Source: Fibrobacter sp. UBA4309
GTDB lineage: Bacteria; Fibrobacterota; Fibrobacteria; Fibrobacterales; Fibrobacteraceae
NCBI RefSeq assembly: GCF_002395745.1
Contig: NZ_DGUN01000051.1
Coordinates: 1-64,000, forward strand
DNA length: 64,000 nt
Direction of reading: 5' to 3'
The translations under genes and the position numbers were made by a program. The notes beneath the pieces are model-generated. The model saw only the letters and a list, made by a program, of their open reading frames with translations, ran no database searches and was not told the DNA's origin. Each line of letters opens with the position of its first letter. Position 1 is the stretch's first letter. Of this stretch, positions 35,461-43,504 are shown in pieces.

Positions 35461-36056
35461 AATTTTTCTCGCACTCTCCTAGTTAAAACCTCATAGCCTT
35501 CGGGACTTGGATGTAGACCATCATACAACAGGTCTTCATCTATTTCGTACCCCTTCTCAAGGAAATAAGGGAACACATTGACAAAAGCAAATCGAAGCGA
35601 CGACGATTGCAAAGAATCTTTCAAAACGGCATTCTGCAATTCAATATTCAAGTTCACGGAGGTATCTTGTTCCCCCAAATAATTTCGAGGCAAAATAGAA
35701 ACGACTACCAACTTTTCCGCATTTATTCTTCTTGCGCGTTCCATAAAAAGTTTTGCGAAATAACTTCGACTCGACTTTGCATTTGAATCACCTGATCGAA
35801 TCAATCCTATATCATTCGTTCCGATTAAAATTACCGTTGTAAGCCCTTCACAATCCGACACATCCCATCTATCAATATCTTGAACCTTAGCACCCACAAC
35901 AGCATGTTTTTTTATGCTATACCCAGGAAAATAATAATCCAAGTCCCATTGGTGTGTTATAGAATCGCCAATAAAGCACAATTCCGAATCGCCTTCATCA
36001 AAAGCGCAGGCGCCCAAAAAACACATCAAACCAATCAAAAAGATTCTCATAGGCAT
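35457..36056 (-). CDS. SGNH/GDSL-hydrolase lipoprotein, cassette copy 2
   Basis: 199 residues. A lipobox at LGAC follows a short signal peptide. Catalytic blocks: ELCFIGDSITHQWD, VILIGTNDIGL and YDGLHPSPEGYEVL. It is a clear paralogue of the protein encoded at 32115-32717. Deacylation of a surface glycan, or acyl transfer, is the expected chemistry. A second Met two codons later is an equally good start. A 40-bp gap separates it from the upstream GT2 gene, so it may be the tail of the large minus-strand glycan operon beginning at ugd. Confidence 0.88.
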   Translation of the reverse strand: MPMRIFLIGLMCFLGACAFDEGDSELCFIGDSITHQWDLDYYFPGYSIKKHAVVGAKVQDIDRWDVSDCEGLTTVILIGTNDIGLIRSGDSNAKSSRSYFAKLFMERARRINAEKLVVVSILPRNYLGEQDTSVNLNIELQNAVLKDSLQSSSLRFAFVNVFPYFLEKGYEIDEDLLYDGLHPSPEGYEVLTRRVREKL

Positions 36057-36096
36057 AAATCAGGACAATTAGTTTCGCACAGACTTCATTCGCTTT

Positions 36097-36996
36097 CTAG
36101 GATTTTTTCTTCAACATATCGTTTTTCAAATTTGAAAGAAATCCTCTGACAAAGCCCTTCAATCCTATAGTTTTCACGACACGAGAGCAATTGCAAATTC
36201 CCTTCCACAGGGATTTCTTTAACAACAAATAGAACCAATATTCAACATGTTTTGCCCTGTATTGAGCGCAGCCGTCATCAATCAACAAGCCTTCACATTT
36301 TAAAGCGACATCAAGCCTGCATCGCAAGGCTTCCACAGAAGACGCTTTAATCAAGGAGTCGTTTCTGTACGTATAATTGTATATGCGAGAATCTATATAT
36401 TCAACATTTTGGGCAAGCAAAGCTATCCGTGTACTGAACCAGGCGTCATTACTCCAGCGAGTTTCATCAAACCTCACATTATTGGTTTCAACAAGCTCTC
36501 GACGAATAAACTTCGCCCATGGAGCATTTCGTCTGTATCGAATATAGCCTTGGTCGTTTTCTTTTTTCGCCAAATCAAAAATAGAATTCGCCTTATGCTC
36601 AAAATTTGCAATCACCAGGGATTCCGAATCCTTATAATTTATCTTAAAAAGAACAAGGTCACAAACATCATCCTTGAAGGCGTCCATTTGGGAATCAAGC
36701 AAATCTTTTTCAAAGAAATCATCGCAATCTGCAAATACAAGCCACTTACCCGAGGCCTTCAAAAGGCCGACGTTGCGAGCATGCCCTGCCCCCAGGCCCG
36801 TTTTGTCAAAAACGACTTGAACATTCTTTCTTTGAAGGCCTGGAAATTTTTCAAAATTGACAACAGAAGGATCGCTATTGTCATCCACGACAATCGTTTC
36901 AACATCATCCCGTTCAGGAATCGAATCAAGGCACCTCTGCAAAAGCTTCGGCAAGTTCTTGTGCGGAATAATGATGGAGTAATTATACATGGTCAA
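36097..36996 (-). CDS. Family 2 glycosyltransferase
   Basis: 299 residues. GT-A features: NYSIIIPHKNLPKLLQRCLD, VVDDNSDPS, GHARNVGLLKASG and the metal site FADCDDFFEKD. It should add one sugar to a lipid-linked intermediate; the donor is unknown. The start overlaps the stop of the Stealth gene by 4 bp. The AT-rich composition matches its neighbours. The short C-terminal part contains basic residues but no membrane helix. Confidence 0.9.
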   Translation of the reverse strand: MTMYNYSIIIPHKNLPKLLQRCLDSIPERDDVETIVVDDNSDPSVVNFEKFPGLQRKNVQVVFDKTGLGAGHARNVGLLKASGKWLVFADCDDFFEKDLLDSQMDAFKDDVCDLVLFKINYKDSESLVIANFEHKANSIFDLAKKENDQGYIRYRRNAPWAKFIRRELVETNNVRFDETRWSNDAWFSTRIALLAQNVEYIDSRIYNYTYRNDSLIKASSVEALRCRLDVALKCEGLLIDDGCAQYRAKHVEYWFYLLLKKSLWKGICNCSRVVKTIGLKGFVRGFLSNLKNDMLKKKS

Positions 36997-37979
36997 ATTT
37001 CAAAGGTAGACTTATTGGGAAGCAACTTGTCAAATATTTTTATAAGCTCGTTCTTCAATTTTTCAAAATTCATCTTCGGATCAGAATCGTTCAAACAGAC
37101 CATCGGCTCGCGCTGATTCAAAATGACGTCCTCAATTTCCTTCATGGATGATTCCGATATTTCCATGAACCGACCTCTGCTTTTACAAGGGACAAAGTTC
37201 CCCTTCGCATAGCGCCAGTACCTAAAGAGCCAATTGGTCACGTCGTCATTTTGCCTAAACTTATGAATCGTCGTCTTTTCAAGAGTTTCAGCTTCACTGT
37301 TCCAAACCTCTTCCATGAGAGTCTTGGTATGGGCTATCGGAAGATGGTCGTCATAAAATCCCGTAAACTGTCCCCATGGTATCAAGGCAAGATTTCTATA
37401 CAGATTCAATCCGTATTTTAGCGAAAAATATTTGCAGAAGTTTCGTTTTAAACAATTTTTCTTCGAAAAGTTTTTGTTCACCAGCGCCATGTTGTTGGCC
37501 CTTAAACTGAACAAGGATTCCCCATTCGGAATAAGCGCATTAAAAACAGCCCTGTCGCAAGGGAGGCCCTTCTTGAAAAAGAATCCCGGGCGCAGACTTT
37601 TCAAAAGGAACATATCATCGTTAAAATAGACAAATTGCTCCGACAATTCCGGAATTCTATGCAAATTGAGTTCCAGAGGATTGCAATTAAACGTCGGCAA
37701 AACATCGGGCTGCAAAAAATCGGAATGCTTCACTATATGCAATTTAGGATGCTCCGTATTCAAGAATTTGGGCAAATGTCCATAGGTTACAAAATGGATT
37801 CTATTTACCCACGGAGTAAATTTTTCAACAGCCCTGAACCAATACTGTAGATTATCCCAATCACGAAAACGAATCACCGACTCGGGGGTATAATTCGGAT
37901 CCCATCTGTTTTTCTCAGCGAGCCACTTCGGGTCATTCCCGTCGACCCACAAAAGAACAAAATCTATTTTTTCATTCAT
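36993..37979 (-). CDS. Stealth-family sugar-phosphate transferase
   Basis: 328 residues. Conserved Stealth regions are visible: CR1 IDFVLLWVDGNDPKW, CR2 RFRDWDNLQYWFRAVEKFTP with WVNRIHFVTYGHLPKFLN, CR3 FVYFNDDMFLLKSLRP, and a C-terminal CR4-like segment (VCLNDSDP). Stealth proteins transfer sugar-1-phosphate to make phosphodiester-linked capsule, as in meningococcal serogroup A and in GlcNAc-1-phosphotransferase. The polymer made here may therefore contain phosphodiester bonds. It sits between the polymerase-like gene (1-bp gap) and a GT2 gene (4-bp overlap). Confidence 0.9.
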   Translation of the reverse strand: MNEKIDFVLLWVDGNDPKWLAEKNRWDPNYTPESVIRFRDWDNLQYWFRAVEKFTPWVNRIHFVTYGHLPKFLNTEHPKLHIVKHSDFLQPDVLPTFNCNPLELNLHRIPELSEQFVYFNDDMFLLKSLRPGFFFKKGLPCDRAVFNALIPNGESLFSLRANNMALVNKNFSKKNCLKRNFCKYFSLKYGLNLYRNLALIPWGQFTGFYDDHLPIAHTKTLMEEVWNSEAETLEKTTIHKFRQNDDVTNWLFRYWRYAKGNFVPCKSRGRFMEISESSMKEIEDVILNQREPMVCLNDSDPKMNFEKLKNELIKIFDKLLPNKSTFEI

Positions 37980-37980
37980 C

Positions 37981-39078
37981 TTACAGCCACTGTTTCAAAA
38001 TAATCGATGTATATGGGAACGTGTCGTGATAACCATTATATATAAACATATAATACCAATATGCGACATAAAAACACATTCCCAGAGTTCCCACCACCTT
38101 TTGCCAGGTCTTATTCAAATGCGCACAAACAAATGGCAAAGCAAAAATTTGGGTTATTACGAAATAATTCATAATACGTTCGGCATCATTGCCGATAAGT
38201 TCTCTCGCTTGCGTTGCAACGACCATGACAATCAAAGAAAACGCCAAGTATATCGTTTCCTTTCTGAAAAACCTTTTCCTATAACAAAAGAAAATGATCG
38301 GCATGGGCAGTGTAATTAGGAATTTCGTAATAAAGAACCCATGCGTACTGTCTTTAAAATAATGCGCATAGTCGGCATTCAATCCCATTGTCGCTAACAC
38401 CACATCCACCGACTTCTGGACCAATAAGGCCATGACAATCCCCATAATCACCATGGACCACATCATTTTATACGACTGGGTTCTTCTAAGAAAAATGAAC
38501 AGGGGATAGATAGCAAAAGCCACAAATGCGGATATATGGAAGGTACAAGCAAACGCGACAACGATCAAGAAGGGCAGCAATTTACGCTTATACGCATAGG
38601 TACAGGCAAACAGGACTATTGCGCAAGCCGCACTTTGCCTCATTTGGTTCAGCGAAATGTTGTAATATGAGAAATAATAAACAAGAAGCGCCAACCATAC
38701 AGGCATACGATTCCTGAACACTAGCAGAGCTCTCATCACGAAGAACATCTGCAAGGCCATCAGAACACCAAAAAAAACATTATAACTATCTGTAAACCGA
38801 CTTACCAAATAATTCAAAAACAAATAACCCGGTTCCATGCGGATCATCCAAACGAGATCTATTTCTGAATACCACCTACTATGATAGACATCTAAAAAGC
38901 AATCTTTACCATACACCAAAACGTCCGTGCCAATGCAATCATCGCGCACACCGGCAATCAATGCCACCGGCAAAATGGAAAGCAACACCAAAAACCAACG
39001 CTGCCTAGCATCGCTAATTCTAGACGCTTTATAAAAAAACAGCGTTGACAGGGCGAATATGATTATATAGATAAGCAA
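37981..39078 (-). CDS. EpsG/Wzy-like O-antigen polymerase
   Basis: 365 residues, with about 10 predicted membrane helices, charged loops such as GVRDDCIGTDVLVYGKD, and EPGYLFLNYLVSRF. This GVRxxxxGTDxxxY...EPGY pattern is typical of EpsG-family polymerases, which join repeat units at the outer face of the inner membrane. It is the only polymerase candidate in the window although two flippases are present. Gaps to neighbours are 1-2 bp, so it belongs to the tightly packed minus-strand operon. Confidence 0.85.
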   Translation of the reverse strand: MLIYIIIFALSTLFFYKASRISDARQRWFLVLLSILPVALIAGVRDDCIGTDVLVYGKDCFLDVYHSRWYSEIDLVWMIRMEPGYLFLNYLVSRFTDSYNVFFGVLMALQMFFVMRALLVFRNRMPVWLALLVYYFSYYNISLNQMRQSAACAIVLFACTYAYKRKLLPFLIVVAFACTFHISAFVAFAIYPLFIFLRRTQSYKMMWSMVIMGIVMALLVQKSVDVVLATMGLNADYAHYFKDSTHGFFITKFLITLPMPIIFFCYRKRFFRKETIYLAFSLIVMVVATQARELIGNDAERIMNYFVITQIFALPFVCAHLNKTWQKVVGTLGMCFYVAYWYYMFIYNGYHDTFPYTSIILKQWL

Positions 39079-39080
39079 AT

Positions 39081-40175
39081 TTACAACTCTTTCAGATAAG
39101 CGGGAATCGACCTGCTCTGATATTTTCTAAGGAATAAATTCTTAAATTCGCCCCTGGCGGCACAATCAAATACAATTGAATCTATTCTCTTCGCATAATC
39201 CGAAGGCGATTCTGCAAGCAGCATGAAATCCGAGAAATCCTTCGAAATGCCTTCAAAGGCAAATTCATTCCCGATAACAGGCGTGCCGCACGCAAGGGAT
39301 TCAACAACTTTCACCTTTACGCCAGCCCCCGAAAAAATCGGGGAAATAACAGCCTTGCTGTTCGCAATGATTTCGTACGGATTGTCGACAAAGCCCAAAT
39401 ATTCCACGTTTGAAAGGTTTTCGACATACTTCTTGAAATCATCCGGCAAGCCGATTCCGATAATCACATATTTTTCCGTTTTCGGCCGACTAGGATAAAC
39501 ATTGTCAAAATACCATTTCAGTCCATCAAAATTGTCAGGGCGTTTCCACTTGCCAAAAAAGACAAGGCGGTCCTCGACCTTTTGAGGCACGGCCTTTACA
39601 ATGTTCTCGTCCAAATAGAAATTCGTATAGAGGGAAGGCAAACCATACGCGTTCTGCACCAAGTCAACGTCTTTCTGGCTAAATGTAAAGATGGTCAACT
39701 TGGGCATATGCATCAAGCGGCCTTCAGACTGTCTCACGAATTTTGCAACTAGGCCGCCATTATGCCCATAGCGTTCCGCCATGACATCGTGCGACATCAG
39801 GACCTTCTTGGCATCCGGGAAATGTTTGCCGTACAAAAGCATCTGGCTATGGTCCAGATACAGCAAATCGTAGGAATTCTGCTTCCATGCTTTTTTCAAG
39901 AAACGCAGCAACCTGTAGCTAAAACGAATGGAGAAAGTCGGGTGAAGCGTCGGATGTTTAACACTGTTCCAAAGCTTCACCAGCGTAGAATTCTTACAAA
40001 CTTTCAGAACGCGAATATTTTCGTTCGGGCACACGTACTCTTTATCAAAGGAATACTTGTAATACACCAAATCTACTTGATTTTCCTTGGACAAATCCTC
40101 AAGCAACAATTTGGTGAATTTTTCTCCACCCGCCCTATCACTCGGCACATACGGCGTCAGAAACAATATTCGCAT
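39081..40175 (-). CDS. Glycosyltransferase, GT4-like (GT-B fold)
   Basis: 364 residues. The N-terminus RILFLTPYVPSDRAGGEKF is the acceptor-side start of GT-B enzymes. The C-terminal donor domain has LVFFGKWKRPDN, YLGFVDNPYEIIANSKAVIS and GAGVKVKVVESLACGTPVIG, the family 4 donor-binding signature. It probably adds a hexose to the growing repeat unit. It lies in the minus-strand operon, 2 bp upstream of the polymerase-like gene and 6 bp downstream of the GT2 gene. Confidence 0.9.
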   Translation of the reverse strand: MRILFLTPYVPSDRAGGEKFTKLLLEDLSKENQVDLVYYKYSFDKEYVCPNENIRVLKVCKNSTLVKLWNSVKHPTLHPTFSIRFSYRLLRFLKKAWKQNSYDLLYLDHSQMLLYGKHFPDAKKVLMSHDVMAERYGHNGGLVAKFVRQSEGRLMHMPKLTIFTFSQKDVDLVQNAYGLPSLYTNFYLDENIVKAVPQKVEDRLVFFGKWKRPDNFDGLKWYFDNVYPSRPKTEKYVIIGIGLPDDFKKYVENLSNVEYLGFVDNPYEIIANSKAVISPIFSGAGVKVKVVESLACGTPVIGNEFAFEGISKDFSDFMLLAESPSDYAKRIDSIVFDCAARGEFKNLFLRKYQSRSIPAYLKEL

Positions 40176-40181
40176 AAATAC

Positions 40182-41102
40182 CTATTCGTGTGTTTTCCAA
40201 TAGTTTTTATTCAGAGCGAATCGAATTCTGGTTTTCTTTGACAATTTCTTGTATCGGGCGCCCAGCTTATTCGCCAAAAGCTTTGTCGCACATTCAAGAA
40301 CATAATAGCCTGCAGCGATAAGCCGTCCCCGTTTCACCAATCGCAAAAGGATCCACTTCACCATCTTCATGCCTTCAGATGCAGCGGACACATTGGCAAA
40401 CAGGTCACCGTTCATTTTCATGAAGGCGGCAACATCAAAATTTCGAGTAAACTGTTGCTTTAGGGAATAATTGTGGGAATGATAAACTCCGGCGGTTCCC
40501 ACATAGGCAATCTTGTAACCGGCAAAGATAAACTGGGCGGCAATTTTCATGTCCTCGTTCACCAGGATATCCTTGTCAAAGCCGCCGATAGCATTGTACG
40601 CCGTCCTCCGATAAGCGGAGCAACAATCCGACGAGAAGAATGTCTTGACACCCAGACGCGGCAAGTCTTCCTTGCTACGGACAAACACATGCTCCGGGTA
40701 ATTGAATTCGCGGTTCAACTTTTCCGTCACGGGGGCGTCGTCCCTTGCAATCTGCCTTCCGCTCGACATCGCGATCTTTTCGTCGTCCGCAAAAGGCGCA
40801 ATCAAGTTCGCAGCGTAGTTTTCATCGACGGGCAAGGCGTCCTGCGTCAAGCAGAGAATTATATCGCCAGTCGTTTTTTGAATAGCTGTGTCGCGAGTGC
40901 CGCCATGGTTAAAATTCCTGCGTTCGACATTAAGAACGGTCACACCCGCAAAAGACTTGGCGATTTCGACGGTCTTGTCTGTAGATTCCGAATCTATGAC
41001 GACAATCTCGTTGAACTTTACCGTCTGGGACAAGAGCCTTTCAAGGAGAGCGCCGATGAAGCGTTCCGCATTTAACGTAGGAATGACGACACTCGCACTC
41101 AT
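40182..41102 (-). CDS. Rhamnosyltransferase-like GT2
   Basis: 306 residues from the Met at 41102, which starts the GT2 core SASVVIPTLNAERFIGALLE. Further features: VVIDSESTDKT, RRNFNHGGTRDTAI, LTQDALP and SSDCCSAYRRTAYNAIGGFD. The NFNHGGTR block is characteristic of RfbF-like rhamnosyltransferases. No dTDP-rhamnose synthesis genes are in the window, so either they are elsewhere or another deoxysugar is used. The start codon overlaps the epimerase stop (ATGA). Confidence 0.88.
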   Translation of the reverse strand: MSASVVIPTLNAERFIGALLERLLSQTVKFNEIVVIDSESTDKTVEIAKSFAGVTVLNVERRNFNHGGTRDTAIQKTTGDIILCLTQDALPVDENYAANLIAPFADDEKIAMSSGRQIARDDAPVTEKLNREFNYPEHVFVRSKEDLPRLGVKTFFSSDCCSAYRRTAYNAIGGFDKDILVNEDMKIAAQFIFAGYKIAYVGTAGVYHSHNYSLKQQFTRNFDVAAFMKMNGDLFANVSAASEGMKMVKWILLRLVKRGRLIAAGYYVLECATKLLANKLGARYKKLSKKTRIRFALNKNYWKTHE

Positions 41103-42064
41103 TCGAGGACCTTTCCGTCGCAATCCTTGAACCAGTCCGCAAAGGCTTCTTCCAGAGAGTACTTCAACGGGTACTTTTCCGACAGGGCCTTGCCACAGAT
41201 GTTGGTGCTGACCATAAGCTTTTTAACGCGATCGGGACATATTCCCAAACCGAGCCCGCCGAGCATTCCACCAACGCGTGCAGCAAACATCATGGGCTTT
41301 TTGGGGATATAGGGAACGCAGCGATTCATTTTCGTCGCCTTGAGCATTGTCTTGACAATGGTTTCGATCGTGGGGGCCGGATAAGAACAGCAATTGTACA
41401 ACTGGAACCTATCGGAATCGTTGGCCATCAGCCACATCACGCGGACCAAGTCCTTCACGTAGATATTCGCCTTGACCGTATCCTTGCGGCCGGCATAGGC
41501 AAAGCGGCGTTTTTTCAACCCCGCATACAGACGGGTCATGTTGCCGTGTTCGCCCGTACCAAAAACAATTCCCGGACGCGCAATGGACAGTTTCCGATTC
41601 GGGTCGCCCGCAAGCCATGTCTGGTGTATTTTTTCAGCCACCAGCTTGGAAATGCCATACGGGGTATTTGGAGTCGGCAGAGTTTCCTCGGTCTTGACGT
41701 CTTCGGACGCCCCGTATGGGGCGATGCTACTGGTAAAAACAATGTTGTTGATACCATGCGCCTCGGCAAACGCACAAACGTTTTCCGCACCTCGGATATT
41801 CGTTTCGAAGTAAGCCCTGTCAGGATGTCCCGGAGTACGATGGACCGCAGCAAAATTGAAAATGATAGTATCCGAGCCGAAGTCACCTTCAATGTCTATC
41901 GGATTACGCACATCCACCTTGCATTCAAATGGGCTCGACCCATCTGCCAAGATATCGGCCACATAAACCTTCAATTCCGGAGCGTTTTCCTTCAGAAAAG
42001 AAACCAAATGCGAGCCAATAAAGCCCTTGCCACCAAAGATCACGACGTTCTTACAAGCGACCAT
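41099..42064 (-). CDS. NAD-dependent sugar epimerase/dehydratase
   Basis: 321 residues, short-chain dehydrogenase fold (extended type). NAD motif VVIFGGKGFIGSHL, then FNFAAVHRTPGHPD, FTSSIAPYG, and the catalytic YGISKLVAEK (Tyr-x3-Lys), with an RPGIVFGTGEHGNM segment. It acts on a nucleotide sugar by 4-epimerisation, dehydration or reduction. Directly downstream of UDP-glucose dehydrogenase it could take UDP-glucuronate, for example to UDP-galacturonate, but the sequence does not decide this. A 12-bp gap separates it from ugd. Confidence 0.9.
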   Translation of the reverse strand: MVACKNVVIFGGKGFIGSHLVSFLKENAPELKVYVADILADGSSPFECKVDVRNPIDIEGDFGSDTIIFNFAAVHRTPGHPDRAYFETNIRGAENVCAFAEAHGINNIVFTSSIAPYGASEDVKTEETLPTPNTPYGISKLVAEKIHQTWLAGDPNRKLSIARPGIVFGTGEHGNMTRLYAGLKKRRFAYAGRKDTVKANIYVKDLVRVMWLMANDSDRFQLYNCCSYPAPTIETIVKTMLKATKMNRCVPYIPKKPMMFAARVGGMLGGLGLGICPDRVKKLMVSTNICGKALSEKYPLKYSLEEAFADWFKDCDGKVLE

Positions 42065-42076
42065 AATACCTGCTTC

Positions 42077-43447
42077 TTACTCCGCTTTCCCCTTTCCGAT
42101 GCTGGACACCTCGAAGCCGATCTTACGGAGAGCGTCGGCATCCAAAATGTTACGGCCGTCGAACACGAAGGCCGGCTTTGCCATGCCCTTGTAGATGCGG
42201 TTCCAGTCGAGTTCGGCGAAGCACTTCCATTCAGTGCAGACAACCACGGCATGAGCGCCTTCAGCCGCCTTGTACGGGTCCTCCTCAAACTGAACCTGAT
42301 CGAGAACGTCCTTCAGGTCGCGCTTGGCATCGGGAATCGCCTTCGGGTCAGTCACGACCGGCTGTGCATGTTCGGCGAGCAGGTCACGGACAACGAGGTT
42401 CGCGGGGCTTTCGCGGGTATCGCCGGTGTTCGCCTTGAAGGCGAAACCGAACACGGCAATCTTCTTGCTTGCAATCGTGTTGAACATGGTCTCGAGCATG
42501 CGGTCCACCACGCGGTGAGTCTGCCACTCGTTGATCTTCACGACGCTTTCCCAGTAGGCGGCGACTTCGGGAAGTCCGTAGTAACCGCACAGGTACACGA
42601 GGTTCAAAATGTCTTTCTTGAAGCAGGAGCCACCGAAGCCGATGGAGGCCTTGAGGAACTTGGGCCCAATACGGCGGTCCTTGCCCATCACGTAGGCGAC
42701 TTCGTCCACGTCGGCGCCGGTCTTTTCGCAGAGGGCGCTGATGGAGTTGATAGAGCTGATGCGCTGCGCCAGGAAGGCGTTCGCGGTGAGCTTCGTGAGT
42801 TCGGAACTCCAGAGGTTCGTCGTGAGGATGCGGTCACGCGGCACCCAGTGGGCATAGACGTCCACCAACTTCTGGCAGGCGGCGAGACCCGATTCCGTCT
42901 GGTGGCTGCCGATGAGCACGCGGTCCGGTTCGAACAGGTCGTTGATGGCGGTACCTTCGGCAAGGAACTCGGGGTTGCTGAGCACTTCGAAGTGCAGGCC
43001 CTTGTCGTTGGAATTCAAGATGCGTTCCATCGCGGCAGCGGTACGAACAGGGAGAGTCGACTTCTCGACGATAATCTTGCCTTCGTCGGCAATTTCAAGG
43101 ATATTGCGTGCCGTCTTTTCCCAATACTGCAAGTCGGAAGCCTTGCCGGCGCCATGGCCGAACGTCTTGGTCGGAGTGTTCACCGAAACAAAAATGATGT
43201 CCGCTTCCTTGATGGCGGCAGGGATGTCCGTGCTGAAGAACAAATTGCGGCCGCGGGCACGCTTTACCACGTCGTCGAGGCCGGGTTCAAAAATCGGGAG
43301 ATTGTCGCTATTCCAGGCATCGATACGGGCCTGGTTGATATCGACTACGGTCACTTTCACATCGGGGCACTTGTCGGCGATAACAGTCATAGTGGGGCCA
43401 CCGACGTAACCCGCGCCAATGCACAAAATCTTGGTATTGTAATTCAT
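42077..43447 (-). CDS. ugd: UDP-glucose 6-dehydrogenase, eukaryote-like type
   Basis: 456 residues. It oxidises UDP-glucose twice with NAD to UDP-glucuronate. Motifs: CIGAGYVGGPTMTVIA (NAD), SVNTPTKT, SNPEFLAEGTAINDL, WSSELTKLTANAFLAQRISS and the catalytic Cys in GFGGSCFKKD. These segments match the animal/plant type nearly word for word, including LPIFEPGLDDVV and RNLFFST, and the length is near the longer eukaryotic form rather than the roughly 390-residue common bacterial form. It is the first gene of the minus-strand glycan operon and supplies uronic acid to it. Confidence 0.95.
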   Translation of the reverse strand: MNYNTKILCIGAGYVGGPTMTVIADKCPDVKVTVVDINQARIDAWNSDNLPIFEPGLDDVVKRARGRNLFFSTDIPAAIKEADIIFVSVNTPTKTFGHGAGKASDLQYWEKTARNILEIADEGKIIVEKSTLPVRTAAAMERILNSNDKGLHFEVLSNPEFLAEGTAINDLFEPDRVLIGSHQTESGLAACQKLVDVYAHWVPRDRILTTNLWSSELTKLTANAFLAQRISSINSISALCEKTGADVDEVAYVMGKDRRIGPKFLKASIGFGGSCFKKDILNLVYLCGYYGLPEVAAYWESVVKINEWQTHRVVDRMLETMFNTIASKKIAVFGFAFKANTGDTRESPANLVVRDLLAEHAQPVVTDPKAIPDAKRDLKDVLDQVQFEEDPYKAAEGAHAVVVCTEWKCFAELDWNRIYKGMAKPAFVFDGRNILDADALRKIGFEVSSIGKGKAE

Positions 43448-43463
43448 AGTACTTAAAAACTAG

Positions 43464-43486
43464 CAAAAAACAGTTTTTTAGACTGT
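43464..43486 (-). terminator. Weak hairpin-T terminator after the CotH lipoprotein gene
   Basis: On the minus strand acagt pairs with actgt around a ctaaaaa loop, directly followed by tttttt. The stem is only 5 bp. It lies in the 57-bp gap between the CotH lipoprotein gene and ugd. Confidence 0.4.
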
Positions 43487-43504
43487 CCGGATTTCTGTTC
43501 TATA

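Noticed and set aside
41546..43456. 636-codon open frame on the plus strand
   Set aside because: Antisense to the epimerase and UDP-glucose dehydrogenase genes, both with clear motifs. It arises from their codon bias.
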